Positions 18,336 to 27,158 of a stretch of DNA of 64,000 bases are shown piece after piece (the stretch's first letter is position 1; each line of letters opens with the position of its first letter). This stretch comes from Actinomadura macrotermitis (lineage in GTDB: Bacteria > Actinomycetota > Actinomycetes > Streptosporangiales > Streptosporangiaceae): NCBI RefSeq assembly GCF_009604375.1, contig NZ_WEGH01000001.1, positions 1,550,001-1,614,000 of the forward strand. Reading direction: 5' to 3'. The notes beneath the pieces were generated by a model. The model saw only the letters and a program-made list of their open reading frames with translations. It did no database searches and was not told where the DNA came from. A program made the translations under genes and the position numbers.

Positions 18336-18944
18336 TCAGCGGGCGAGCGCGCCCCGGCCGCTCATCGAGCGCATGATGTGCTCCACCAGCGTGATCAGCA
18401 CCTGCTTGGCCGACTCGCGGTCGCGCACGTCGCAGTCCACCACCGGGATGTCCTCGGGCAGGTCCAGCGCGTCGCGGACCTGCTGCGGGGTGTGCTGCCC
18501 CGCCCCGTCGAACCGGTTCACGCCGATGATGAACGGCACGCCGCGCCGCTCGAAGTAGTCGACCGAGGGGAAGCAGTCGGCGAGCCGGCGGGTGTCGACC
18601 AGCACGACCGCGCCGAGCGCGCCCTTGGCCAGCTCGTCCCACATGAACCAGAAGCGGTCCTGGCCCGGGGTGCCGAACACGAACAGCACCAGCCCGTTCG
18701 GCAGGGTGATCCGGCCGAAGTCCATCGCGACCGTGGTGGTGGTCTTGCTCGCCACCGCCGAGGTGTCGTCGATGCCGATGCTCTTCTCGGTCAGCGCCTC
18801 CTCGGTCCGCAGCGGCCGGATCTCGCTGACCGCGCTGACCAGGGTGGTCTTGCCGACGCCGAAACCGCCGGCGACAAGGATCTTGACCGTCAGCGCGGAT
18901 TCGCCGCCGCCGGCGGAGCCGGGGTCAGAGCGCACGGATTCCAT
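18336..18944 (-). CDS. cvnD: Conservon GTPase (CvnD-like)
   Basis: 202 residues. P-loop 'VAGGFGVGKTTLV', switch-like 'TTTTVAMDFGRI', 'FGTPGQDRFWFMWDEL' (G3) and 'GVNRFDGAG' (NKxD-like). This is the MglA/Ras-like GTPase that ends the actinobacterial conservon, acting at the membrane with the upstream kinase, roadblock and DUF742 proteins. Its start overlaps the DUF742 gene by 20 bp, so translation is coupled. Family knowledge: conservons influence development and antibiotic production in Streptomyces. Confidence 0.92.
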   Translation of the reverse strand: MESVRSDPGSAGGGESALTVKILVAGGFGVGKTTLVSAVSEIRPLRTEEALTEKSIGIDDTSAVASKTTTTVAMDFGRITLPNGLVLFVFGTPGQDRFWFMWDELAKGALGAVVLVDTRRLADCFPSVDYFERRGVPFIIGVNRFDGAGQHTPQQVRDALDLPEDIPVVDCDVRDRESAKQVLITLVEHIMRSMSGRGALAR

Positions 18945-19332
18945 CGATCACTTCCTTGAGTACGCGCTCGCTCGGGAACTGGGCCACCGGCGCGGGCCGG
19001 CGGACCTCGATCAACGAGCGGTCGAGCAGGTCGCCGAGCATGACCCGGACGACCCCGAGGGGGAGTTCAAGTTCCGACGCTATCTCGACCACCGACAGCG
19101 GCGTACGGCAAAGACTCAAGATCATTTCATGTTCCGGGTCGGGCGCCCACTGCGGCTGCGGGGCCCCGCCCGGGCCGGCCCGGTGCTCGTCGGGGACGCC
19201 CGGGGCGTCCCGGGTGACGATCAGCGCGACGAGGTCGAACTCGGCGGCGTCGTAGTGGGTGCGGCCGCCGGTGAGCGCGTAGGGGCGCACCACCGGCCCG
19301 GCGTCGTCGTCGTACCAGGAGGAGTCGGGCAT
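18925..19332 (-). CDS. cvnC: DUF742 protein (CvnC-like)
   Basis: 135 residues. The DUF742 core is 'VRPYALTGGRT', 'EHEMILSLCRTPLSVVEIASELELPLGVVRVMLGDL' (a winged-helix-like segment, in parts) and 'RVLKEVIDGIRAL' at the end. It is the third conservon component, 1 bp after the roadblock gene stop and overlapping the GTPase start. Confidence 0.92.
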   Translation of the reverse strand: MPDSSWYDDDAGPVVRPYALTGGRTHYDAAEFDLVALIVTRDAPGVPDEHRAGPGGAPQPQWAPDPEHEMILSLCRTPLSVVEIASELELPLGVVRVMLGDLLDRSLIEVRRPAPVAQFPSERVLKEVIDGIRAL

Positions 19333-19333
19333 G

Positions 19334-19780
19334 TCAGCCGCCCAGCGCGTCGCCCGCGGCCACCCGCGGGTTCGCCGACAGGTGCTGGCCGACCCGGGTC
19401 ACCAGCATCGCCATCTCGTAGGCGATGATCCCCAGGTCGGCGTCGGCGTCGGCGAGCACCGCCAGGCACGCGCCGCGGCCGGCCGCGGTGACGAACAGGA
19501 ACGCCGACTCCATCTCCACGATGGTCTGCCGGACCGCGCCGCCGCCGAACGACTCGCCGGCGCCGCGGGCCAGGCTCTGGAAGCTCGCCGCGACCGCCGC
19601 CAGGTGGTCGGAGTCCTCCCGGGCCAGGCCGCTGGAGGCGGCCATCCGCAGCCCGTCGCTGGACAGCACGACGGCGTTCTGCACCTGGGTGACCCGCTGG
19701 ACCAGGCTGTCGAGCAGCCAGTTCAGCTCGCCGCCCGCGCCCCCGCCCGCATCCAGACCGGCCTGCTGAGGTGATGTCAT
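19334..19780 (-). CDS. cvnB: Roadblock/LC7 protein (CvnB-like)
   Basis: 148 residues. Roadblock/LC7 fold: 'LNWLLDSLVQRVTQVQNAVVLSSDGLRMAASSGL' (in segments) and 'GAVRQTIVEMESAFLFVTAAGRGACLAVLADADADLG'. These bind the small GTPase and may act as its GAP or scaffold. The start at 19780 has AGGAGG about 8 nt upstream, which lies inside the kinase 3' end. The 4-bp ATGA overlap couples the two genes. Confidence 0.92.
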   Translation of the reverse strand: MTSPQQAGLDAGGGAGGELNWLLDSLVQRVTQVQNAVVLSSDGLRMAASSGLAREDSDHLAAVAASFQSLARGAGESFGGGAVRQTIVEMESAFLFVTAAGRGACLAVLADADADLGIIAYEMAMLVTRVGQHLSANPRVAAGDALGG

Positions 19781-22251
19781 GGGGTGTCGTCCTCCTGCTC
19801 GGGGTGGGATGGGCCGGAGTCGTCCTGGCCGGCCTCGTGCCGGCCTCGTCTCCATCCGGCCTGCATCGCCGACATCATCGACCGCATCGCCTCGGGCGAG
19901 CGCGGCGCGTCAGGGTCGGCCTCCGCCTCGGACGGCGGGACCGGTGCGGCGAGGGGCATGCTCGGTTCGGCGGGCTCGGGCGCCGGGTCCGGCTCGGGAG
20001 CCGGAGCCGGGGCGGGCGCCGGGGCGCGGCCCTCGGCGGCCAGCCGGGCGTCCACGCGCTCGCGCAGCTGCGGGGCCAGGTTCGCCTGCCGGCGGCGGCG
20101 CGGCAGGCCGTCGGCGGTGAGCGCCGGCGGCTCGTCGGCCGCGGGCTCGGGGGCCTGCGCGGTGGCCGGGGCGGGAGCCGGAGCCGGGGAGGCGGGAGCG
20201 GGCTCGAACTCGGCCTGGACCGGGTCGGCGACCAGCCGCACCACGCCCTCGGCGGGCGCGGCGTCGGCGACGGCCTGCGGCGGCGCGATCACCTTCATCG
20301 GGCCGGTGGAGCGGCGCAGCGCCTGGTCGGGGCCCGGGTCCTCCACGATGAGCGAGGCGGGCAGCAGCGCGATCGCGGTGGTGCCGCCGTAGGGGGACGG
20401 CCGCAGCGTGACCTTGATGCCGTGCCGCTGGGCCAGCCGCGCCACGACGAACAGGCCGAGCTGGGCGCTGTCGGCCGGGTCGAACTCCGGCGGGTCGGCC
20501 AGGCGGCGGTTGGCGTTGCGCACCTGGTCCTCGTCCATGCCGAGGCCGCGGTCCTCGACCTCCAGCACGTAGCCGTTGCCGACGGCGTGCCCGCTGACCA
20601 GCACCGGCGCCTGCGGCGGGGAGAAGGTGGTGGCGTTCTCCACGATCTCGGCGATCAGGTGGATGACGTCGGCGACGGCCGAGCCGAGCAGCGCGATGCG
20701 CGGCAGCGGCTGCACCCGCACCCGCGGGTAGTCCTCGACCTCGGCGACGGCGCCGCGGACCACGTCCACCAGCGGGACGGGCTTGCGCCAGCCGCGCCCG
20801 GCGGTCTTGCCGGCCAGGATGACCAGGCCCTCGGCGTGCCGGCGCATGCGGGTGGCCAGGTGGTCCAGCCGGAACAGGTCCGACAGCTCCGAGGGGTCCT
20901 CGACGCGCCGTTCCATGGTGTCCAGCAGGCTGAGCTGGCGGTGCAGCAGCGCCTGGTTGCGGCGGGCCAGGTTGACGAAGACCTCGCTGAGGCCGCGGCG
21001 GGCCGCGACCTCGCCGGACGCGGCGATCAGCACCGCGCGGCGGGTGCGCGCGAACGAGCTGGAGATCTGCCGGATCTCCTTGATCTCGTAGCGGTCGTCG
21101 TAGACCTCCTCGGCGGAGGGGTCGATGTCGCCGCCGGCGCGGACCTGCTCGGCCAGGGCGGGCAGCCGGAACGAGGCGAACTCCACCACCCGGCCGGCCA
21201 GCGTGCGGCACTCGCGCACCAGCCGCCGCGCCACCCGCCAGGCGATCAGCGCGGAGACGACCACCGCGAGCAGGCCGAGGCCGCCGGCGATGGCCAGCCG
21301 GGTCAGCACGCCGCCCGCCATGCCCTCGGCGCGCTCGGTGACGCCCGCCAGGACCTGGTTCTCGAACTCCAGCAGCCGGGTGGTGACCACCTCGGCCGAG
21401 CTGCGCCAGCTCCCCGCGGTGACGGCCTGGCCGGCCCGCGCGTTCTTGCCGGGCTTGGGCGCGCGGCCGCGGATGATCTCGTCCTCGAGCGTCTGCAGCC
21501 GCTGGAACTCCGGCGAGGCGGTCAGGCGCTGGTAGCGGTGCCGGTCGGCCGGGCGCAGGCCCGGCAGGGTGTCGTCGGCCAGGTAGCGGCGGGCGCCGAC
21601 CAGCTGGGCGAACTGGGCGCGCTCGGCGCCGGTGACGCGGCCGGCCGCCTGCGCGCCGCTGATCAGCGCGTCCTCGCGGGCCAGGTACTCGTGGGCGCGG
21701 CCGAACGCGGTCAGGGTGCGCGCGTCGGAGGCGGTGGCGCCGTCCTTCGGCGCCACCGCGCTGTAGATCTCGAACCCGGCGTCGATCATGCCGGAGTAGA
21801 CCCGCAGCACCTGCCCCCGGTCGGTGGTGCGCTCGTCGATGCCGCGGCGCACCGCGTCCAGGGTGTCCAGCCGCTGCAGCAGGCTGTCGATGCGGGCCGA
21901 CACGGTGCGGTTCAGCGCCTTGCGCACCCCGCGGTCGGCGGCGCCGCTGCGCAGCTCGGCGCGGGCCTTGTCGGTCTGCGCCCGCTGCGCGGCGAGCGTG
22001 CTGCCGTCGGTCGGCGGCTCGGTCGAGCCGAGCCGCCAGGTGGACTGCCGCCGCTCCTTCTGCAGCGTGTCGACGACGCGCTGGGTGGGCAGCACCACCT
22101 TCTGCTGGAAGCTCCCGCTCTGCAGCAGGTTGTAGGCGTCCTCGAAGCTCACCCCGGTGACGAACGTCCAGAGGGCCACCAACGACAGCAGTGGCACGGA
22201 GACCAGCAGCGTGATCCGCGCGCGGATGGTGGAGAACCGACGAGTCATCAC
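19777..22251 (-). CDS. cvnA: Conservon sensor histidine kinase with nitrate-sensing-type domain (CvnA-like)
   Basis: 824 residues. First transmembrane helix at about 12-32, a mostly helical extracellular NIT-type sensor, a second membrane helix near 320-340, then a HAMP-like linker and an ATPase domain with N-box 'HLIAEIVENATTFSPP' and G-box 'EVEDRGLGMD'. A long Ala/Pro/Glu-rich C-terminal tail follows, typical of CvnA proteins. No canonical phosphoacceptor HisKA motif is evident, as usual for this family. It heads the four-gene conservon, which is complete and in the standard order. Confidence 0.92.
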   Translation of the reverse strand: MMTRRFSTIRARITLLVSVPLLSLVALWTFVTGVSFEDAYNLLQSGSFQQKVVLPTQRVVDTLQKERRQSTWRLGSTEPPTDGSTLAAQRAQTDKARAELRSGAADRGVRKALNRTVSARIDSLLQRLDTLDAVRRGIDERTTDRGQVLRVYSGMIDAGFEIYSAVAPKDGATASDARTLTAFGRAHEYLAREDALISGAQAAGRVTGAERAQFAQLVGARRYLADDTLPGLRPADRHRYQRLTASPEFQRLQTLEDEIIRGRAPKPGKNARAGQAVTAGSWRSSAEVVTTRLLEFENQVLAGVTERAEGMAGGVLTRLAIAGGLGLLAVVVSALIAWRVARRLVRECRTLAGRVVEFASFRLPALAEQVRAGGDIDPSAEEVYDDRYEIKEIRQISSSFARTRRAVLIAASGEVAARRGLSEVFVNLARRNQALLHRQLSLLDTMERRVEDPSELSDLFRLDHLATRMRRHAEGLVILAGKTAGRGWRKPVPLVDVVRGAVAEVEDYPRVRVQPLPRIALLGSAVADVIHLIAEIVENATTFSPPQAPVLVSGHAVGNGYVLEVEDRGLGMDEDQVRNANRRLADPPEFDPADSAQLGLFVVARLAQRHGIKVTLRPSPYGGTTAIALLPASLIVEDPGPDQALRRSTGPMKVIAPPQAVADAAPAEGVVRLVADPVQAEFEPAPASPAPAPAPATAQAPEPAADEPPALTADGLPRRRRQANLAPQLRERVDARLAAEGRAPAPAPAPAPEPDPAPEPAEPSMPLAAPVPPSEAEADPDAPRSPEAMRSMMSAMQAGWRRGRHEAGQDDSGPSHPEQEDDTP

Positions 22252-22512
22252 TGTTCGCAGACCATGCTGTCGAGGGTGGGCTTTACGGGGGTTCTGGGCG
22301 CCATGCGGGAAAACCCTCCCGATGCGGGTTGTGCGGGGGTCTGGGGAGCCTACTACGGGAACCGTTCCCAGGTACCGGACCTGTAGGACGTTTCACCAGG
22401 AGACCCTAGTTTCCTGCATTTGCCAACAAATACCCCACTGATCAGCACCGGCACGGCCGCCACAGTTCGCTCCAGAGGAGCGGCGGCATCTACAGCACCG
22501 CACCGACAGCGT

Positions 22513-22518
22513 TACCAT
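22513..22518 (+). promoter_or_regulatory. Possible -10 element for a leaderless transcript
   Basis: TACCAT fits the actinobacterial TAnnnT -10 and ends 7 nt before the GTG start at 22526. That would place the transcription start at the start codon. No ribosome site precedes the GTG, which agrees. No clear -35 was seen. The rest of 22252-22512 has only a short palindrome (GGGAAC-C-GTTCCC). Confidence 0.35.
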
Positions 22519-22525
22519 TCGCGGC

Positions 22526-23371
22526 GTGAGTCCCGAAAGCCAGGCATCCGAGGCACTTCCGTCGCGCCGCCGCCGCACCCCCCGCGGCGGGCGGCACCGC
22601 GGCGACGAATCCTTCCTGCTGCCCCCCGGCTCCCCCGCCCTGGTCCTCGCGGTCCCCGCCCCCGCCCGCCACCCCGGCGCGGGCATCGCCGCCGAGATCG
22701 CCCGGCTGGTGGAGCTGGAGCACACCGGCCAGCCGGCCCTGGTCGGGCACCTGGACGGCGAGGAGGCGGCCCTCGGGCCGCTGCTGGCCGGCCTGCGGCA
22801 GCACCGTCCCGACGAGCCGGCCGCGGTGGTGGTGCCGTTCAGCACCGTCCCGGACCCGGCGGTGGACGCCGCGGTGCGCCACCACGCGGCGAACGCGCCG
22901 GTGCCGGTGCTGGCGGCCGAGCCGCTCGGCCCGCACCCGCTCATCGCCGAGGCGCTGCACGACCGGCTGGCCGACGCCGGCCTCGCCCGCGCCGACCGGA
23001 TCCGGATGATGACGATGGTGACCGAGGCGGGCGGCGTGCTGGTGGGCACGCCGGGCGACCACGCCGCGGTGCGCCAGGCCGAGGTGACCAGCGTGCTGCT
23101 GGCCTCCCGGCTCGCCTCGCCGGTCTTCACCGCCCCGCTCGCCGACGAGGGCGCGCTGCGCGCCGCCGCCGGCCAGCTGCGCGCCTCCGGCGTGTCGACC
23201 GTCGCGATCGCCCCGCACCTGATCGGGCACGAGCCCGAGGTCGGGCGGCTCGCCGCGGCGGCCGCCGCGATCGGCGCCGGGCACTCCGCGCCGCTCGGCC
23301 CGCACCCGGCGCTCGCCCGGCTCGCCGCGCTGCGCTACGTCGAGGCCCTGGCCGGCGCGCTGGCCGGCTGA
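22526..23371 (+). CDS. Sirohydrochlorin chelatase (CbiX)-like protein, possibly degenerate
   Basis: 281 residues. The two-halved CbiX/CobN-like layout is recognisable ('VVVPFSTVPDPAVDAAVRHH', 'VAIAPHLIGHEPEVGRLA', 'LGPHPALARLAALR'). The usual N-terminal 'HGSRxP' metal-binding motif is replaced by 'VPAPARHP', so chelatase activity is doubtful. A basic Arg/Gly-rich N-terminus precedes the domain. It is probably leaderless. Alternative: a structural homologue with another role. Confidence 0.6.
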   Translation: MSPESQASEALPSRRRRTPRGGRHRGDESFLLPPGSPALVLAVPAPARHPGAGIAAEIARLVELEHTGQPALVGHLDGEEAALGPLLAGLRQHRPDEPAAVVVPFSTVPDPAVDAAVRHHAANAPVPVLAAEPLGPHPLIAEALHDRLADAGLARADRIRMMTMVTEAGGVLVGTPGDHAAVRQAEVTSVLLASRLASPVFTAPLADEGALRAAAGQLRASGVSTVAIAPHLIGHEPEVGRLAAAAAAIGAGHSAPLGPHPALARLAALRYVEALAGALAG

Positions 23372-23376
23372 CCGGC

Positions 23377-23410
23377 GCCGCCGGCCCGCACGCGCGTGCG
23401 GGCCGGCGGC
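23377..23410. terminator. Strong bidirectional terminator hairpin
   Basis: A perfect 16-bp GC-rich inverted repeat with a 2-nt centre lies between two convergent stops (23371 and 23415). No T-run, as is common in high-GC actinobacteria. Confidence 0.8.
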
Positions 23411-23414
23411 GGTG

Positions 23415-24209
23415 TCAGCGGTTCTTGAACTCCGGCGGCCGCTTCCGCAGCCGCGCCGTCATGCCCTCGGCCAGGTCCTCGGTGAAGAAGGCCAGCGTCT
23501 GCACGCCGGTCTCCATCGCCAGCTGCCGGCGCAGGCCCGGCGCGTCCAGGGACGCGTTCAGCAGCTCCTTGGTGCGCCGCAGGCCGTAGGGGGACTTGGT
23601 GAGCAGTTCCGCGGCGAGCGCGCGGGCTCCTGCCAGGTCCCCGCCCTCCTCGGTGATCTCGGTGACGAGGCCGAGGGCGTCCGCCCGCGCCACGTCCAGC
23701 CGCTGCGCGCGGTAGCCGAGCTCGGCCGCGCGGGCGGGGCCGACCAGCCGGGGCAGCAGCCACGACAGGCCGCAGTCCCCCGCTGACAGGCCGAGATCGG
23801 TGAACGGCAGCACGAACCGGGTGGTCGGGTCGGCCACCCGCAGGTCGCAGGCGAGCGCCCAGGCCACGCCCATCCCGGCCACCGGGCCGTGCAGCGCCGC
23901 GATGACCGGCTGCGGGATCTCCCGCAGCCGCGCCGTCACCTCGCCGCCGCGCGCGATGCCCCGATAGATCCGTTGGACCCTGCCCTCGTCACCGCTGCCG
24001 GGGTCGCCGCCCTGCAGGTCCATCCCCGAGCAGAAGCCGCGCCCCTCGCCGGTGAGCACGACGACGCCGGTCGCCTCGTCGCGCATCAGCCCGTGCAGGA
24101 CGTCGAGCATCTCCTCGGTGACTTCTCCGTCGACGGCGTTCAGGCGCTCCGGGCGGGACAGGGTGATGGTGAGCACCCCGTCCCCCCGGTCCAGCCGCAG
24201 ACCAGCCAA
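23415..24209 (-). CDS. Enoyl-CoA hydratase/isomerase family protein
   Basis: 264 residues. Crotonase fold with 'RPERLNAVDGE', oxyanion-hole segments 'GEGRGFCSGMDLQGG' and 'HGPVAGMGVAWALACDLRVA', and 'LPFTDLGLSAGDCGLSWLLPRLVG'. It hydrates or isomerises enoyl-CoA thioesters. The position of the second catalytic Glu is occupied by Asp or Gly ('SAGDCG'), so the exact reaction may differ from classical hydratases. It follows the SDR gene by 4 bp in one operon. A step in lipid or sterol beta-oxidation is the likely role. Confidence 0.88.
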   Translation of the reverse strand: MAGLRLDRGDGVLTITLSRPERLNAVDGEVTEEMLDVLHGLMRDEATGVVVLTGEGRGFCSGMDLQGGDPGSGDEGRVQRIYRGIARGGEVTARLREIPQPVIAALHGPVAGMGVAWALACDLRVADPTTRFVLPFTDLGLSAGDCGLSWLLPRLVGPARAAELGYRAQRLDVARADALGLVTEITEEGGDLAGARALAAELLTKSPYGLRRTKELLNASLDAPGLRRQLAMETGVQTLAFFTEDLAEGMTARLRKRPPEFKNR

Positions 24210-24213
24210 CGGC

Positions 24214-25116
24214 TCAGGAGGTGAGCTGCTGGATCAGCGGCCCCATCTGCTCGCCGACGTTCTTGAACACCGTGAGCGGGTCGGCCGAGTTGATCGCGGC
24301 CCAGTTGTCGCGGACGGCCTCCACCGACAGCGTCTCCTTCTGGCCGTAGCCGGGGCCCTCCGCCACGAAGATCTTGGCGATGCGGCCGCCGCCGACGGTG
24401 TAGACCTCGCCCGAGTCGGGGTTCTCCTCGTGCGCCAGGTAGGCCACCAGCGGGGTGACCTGGTCCACGCCGAGCTTGTCGGCGAAGTCGGCCGGCAGCA
24501 GGTCCTCGGTCATCCGGGTCCAGGCGACCGGGGCGATCGCGTTGGCCTTGATGTTGTACTTGGCGCCCTCGTGCGCGAGCGTCTTGGTGAAGCCGACCAG
24601 GCCCATCTTGGCGGTGGCGTAGTTGGCCTGGCCGAAGTTGCCGAACAGGCCGGCCGGCGAGGAGGTGTTGACGATGCGGCCGTAGCCCTGCTCGCGCAGG
24701 TGCGCCCAGGCGGCGCTGGCGACCAGGAACGAGCCGCGCAGGTGCACCGCGATGACCGAGTCGAACTCCTCGACCGACATGTTCTTGAACGACTTGTCGC
24801 GCAGGATGCCCGCGTTGTTGATGACGATGTCGACCTTGCCGAAGGTGTCCAGCGCGGCCTGGATCAGGCCCTGCGCGCCCTCGGTGGTGGCCACGTTGCC
24901 GGCGTCGGCGACGGCCTCGCCGCCGTTCTTCCTGATCTCCTCCACGACCTGCTCGGCCGGGCCCGCCGAGGCGCCGGCGCCGGTGCGGTCGCCGCCCAGG
25001 TCGTTGACGACGACCTTGGCGCCGCGCGCGGCCAGCTCCAGCGCGTGCTGGCGGCCCAGGCCGTGCCCGGCCCCGGTCACGACCGCGACGCGGCCGTCGT
25101 AGCGCAGTTCCGTCAT
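24214..25116 (-). CDS. SDR family 3-hydroxyacyl-CoA/hydroxysteroid dehydrogenase
   Basis: 300 residues. 'VVTGAGHGLGRQHALELAARGAKVVVNDLGG' (read in two parts) is the N-terminal NAD motif of the (3R)-hydroxyacyl-CoA dehydrogenases related to 17-beta-HSD type 4. 'NNAGI', the catalytic Ser in 'NTSSPAGLFG' and 'YATAK' complete the active site. A C-terminal about 50-residue extension is typical of this subgroup. The start at 25116 has AGGAGA 7 nt upstream. It is the first gene of a two-gene operon with an enoyl-CoA hydratase. Substrate: a sterol side chain or branched acyl-CoA (inference). Confidence 0.88.
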   Translation of the reverse strand: MTELRYDGRVAVVTGAGHGLGRQHALELAARGAKVVVNDLGGDRTGAGASAGPAEQVVEEIRKNGGEAVADAGNVATTEGAQGLIQAALDTFGKVDIVINNAGILRDKSFKNMSVEEFDSVIAVHLRGSFLVASAAWAHLREQGYGRIVNTSSPAGLFGNFGQANYATAKMGLVGFTKTLAHEGAKYNIKANAIAPVAWTRMTEDLLPADFADKLGVDQVTPLVAYLAHEENPDSGEVYTVGGGRIAKIFVAEGPGYGQKETLSVEAVRDNWAAINSADPLTVFKNVGEQMGPLIQQLTS

Positions 25117-25328
25117 CCCTGTTCTCCTCACATCGCACCGACTGCGTGCCCCGGAGGTAATCACCCACGGGTTACCCAGTGGTACCACGCCGACCGAACG
25201 CCGCTCGGCTTCGCCCCCCGGATTTCGGGGAATCCCTGGGGAAGTTGACCTGAATACCGGTTTCGGACGGTCTGTCGGCGTAGTGTCCTCACCCACCCCG
25301 CCTGCCCGCGAGCCTGGAGGTCCCCGGT

Positions 25329-26369
25329 ATGAGCGCTCGTCCTCTCCGGGTCGTGCAGTGGGCGACCGGCGCCCTCGGCCGCAGCGTGATCCGCGGCGTG
25401 CTGGAGCGGCCGGACCTGGAACTGGCGGGCGTGCGGGTGTACGACGAGGCCAAGGCGGGCGTGGACGCCGGCACGCTGGCCGGGCGCGGCCCGGCGGGCG
25501 TCGCGGCGACCGCCGACCCCGGCGAGATCCTGGAGCTGGACGCCGACTGCGTCGTCTACGCCCCCGCCCCCGGCGATCCGTTCGCCGACCTGGAGACCGT
25601 CTGCGCGCTGCTCGCCTCGGGCAAGAACGTCGTCGCCACCAACGGCTACGTCTACCCGCACGCGCACGGCCCGCGCCTGGTCGCCGAGCTGACCGACGCC
25701 TGCAAGCGCGGCGGGACCTCGCTGCACGGCACCGGCGTCAACCCCGGCTTCATGTCGGACCTGATGCCGCTGATGCTGTCGCGGCTGTCCCGGCAGATCA
25801 CCCACGTGTACGCCCGCGAGTGCTCGGACTTCGCCGGCCACCCGTCCTGGCGGATGGTGCACGACATGGTCGGCTTCGGCCGGGACGAGGACGCCTACCT
25901 GCGCGCGCTGCGGCCCGCCCGCGCCATCATGCGGTCGCTGTTCGGCGACAGCCTGCACCTGGTCGCGGCCGGGCTCGGGCTGGAGCTGGACGAGGTGGAC
26001 CTGGACGTCGACCACCGGCTGACCGGCCAGGACCTCACCGTCGCGGCCGGGACGATCCCGGCGGGCACCGTCGCCGCCGCGCGCTGGACGTTCTCGGGGA
26101 TGGCGGGCGGGCGGCCCGTCATCACCCTGGAGGTGGTGCACAAGGCCGACGCCGCGCGCAGCCACGAGTGGGGGCCGCCGGGCTACGCGGTCCGGGTGGA
26201 GGGCCGCCCGTCGATCACGCTGACCACCGGCGGGGACTGGGTGACCAGCGGCATCGCGGCGGCGGCCGCGCACGCGCTGAACGCGGTCCCGGTGGTGTGC
26301 GCCGCCGAACCGGGCATCCGCACCTTCCTGGACCTGCCGCCGATCACCGGCCGCTGCCTGGGCGGATGA
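25329..26369 (+). CDS. Dihydrodipicolinate-reductase-like NAD(P) oxidoreductase
   Basis: 346 residues. The N-terminal Rossmann motif is 'VVQWATGALGRSVIRGVLERPDLELAGV' (in parts), of the DapB/amine-dehydrogenase-like superfamily. 'NVVATNGYVYPHAHGP' and 'GTGVNPGFMSDLMPLMLS' are typical of actinobacterial proteins that cluster with lipid and sterol catabolism genes. These are related to 2,4-diaminopentanoate dehydrogenase; the substrate is not known. It is divergent from the SDR gene, with a 212-bp shared region in which I see no convincing operator. Confidence 0.75.
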   Translation: MSARPLRVVQWATGALGRSVIRGVLERPDLELAGVRVYDEAKAGVDAGTLAGRGPAGVAATADPGEILELDADCVVYAPAPGDPFADLETVCALLASGKNVVATNGYVYPHAHGPRLVAELTDACKRGGTSLHGTGVNPGFMSDLMPLMLSRLSRQITHVYARECSDFAGHPSWRMVHDMVGFGRDEDAYLRALRPARAIMRSLFGDSLHLVAAGLGLELDEVDLDVDHRLTGQDLTVAAGTIPAGTVAAARWTFSGMAGGRPVITLEVVHKADAARSHEWGPPGYAVRVEGRPSITLTTGGDWVTSGIAAAAAHALNAVPVVCAAEPGIRTFLDLPPITGRCLGG

Positions 26370-26376
26370 GCGCCGG

Positions 26377-27039
26377 TCAGGTGCCGGTCTGGGCGGGCTC
26401 GGGCGCGGTGGCCTCGGCCTCCTCCTCCACGGCGTTCTCGCGGCGGTGCTTGCGCACGCTCCACACCACGATCGCCGCGACCACCGCGACGGCCAGCGCG
26501 ATCGCCAGCCCGCGCCCGGCGAGCTTGGCGGCGTGGTCGAACGCCTCGCCCGCGTAGTAGCCGCCGAGGGTGAAGGTGCACACCCACACCACGCCGCCGA
26601 TGACGTTGAACAGCAGGAACTTGGAATAGGGCAGCCGCGAGGCGCCGACCAGGGCCGGCATCAGGGCGCGCAGCAGCGCGGTGAACCGGCCGATGAACAC
26701 CGCGAACGCGCCGCGCCGCCGGATCAGGTCCTGGGCCTTGCCGACCTTGACCCGGTGCTTGGTCATCGGCTTGGTGTCCAGCAGCCGGACGCCGTAGCGG
26801 CGGCCGATCTCGTACCCGACCGAGTCGCCGACGACCGCCGCGGCCACCGAGATCGCCAGCAGCAGCGGCAGCGACAGCTTGCCCTGGCTGGCCAGCACGC
26901 CGCCGACCACGATCGCGGTCTCGCCGGGGAACACGAAGCCGAAGAACAGGGCGGCCTCGGCGAACACCAGGAACGCGATGAGGAGGTAGATCAGCCCTGG
27001 CGGCAGCCCGTCCACCAAGACGTTGAATTGCTCCAGCAT
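26377..27039 (-). CDS. DedA family membrane protein
   Basis: 220 residues. DedA/VTT-domain features: 'FAEAALFFGFVFPGETAIVVGGVLASQG', 'GDSVGYEIGRRYG', 'FIGRFTALLRALMPALVGASRLPYSKF' (each in part) and several membrane helices, with an acidic C-terminal tail. DedA proteins are thought to flip or transport polyprenyl-phosphate or phospholipid across the membrane, helped by the conserved Arg/Glu. The start at 27039 (MLEQFN) was chosen because the upstream extension is uncharacteristic. It is convergent to the preceding oxidoreductase with a 7-bp gap. Confidence 0.87.
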   Translation of the reverse strand: MLEQFNVLVDGLPPGLIYLLIAFLVFAEAALFFGFVFPGETAIVVGGVLASQGKLSLPLLLAISVAAAVVGDSVGYEIGRRYGVRLLDTKPMTKHRVKVGKAQDLIRRRGAFAVFIGRFTALLRALMPALVGASRLPYSKFLLFNVIGGVVWVCTFTLGGYYAGEAFDHAAKLAGRGLAIALAVAVVAAIVVWSVRKHRRENAVEEEAEATAPEPAQTGT

Positions 27040-27158
27040 GCGTCCCCCGCTCGCCTTTCGTCCGCCGGCCTGCCTGACGCCGCAATCGTATCCGCGGCCT
27101 TCCGGGCCCGGATCCCCCTGAGGTTGGATGGATGTGCGCCCCATAGGAGGAGACGAAC

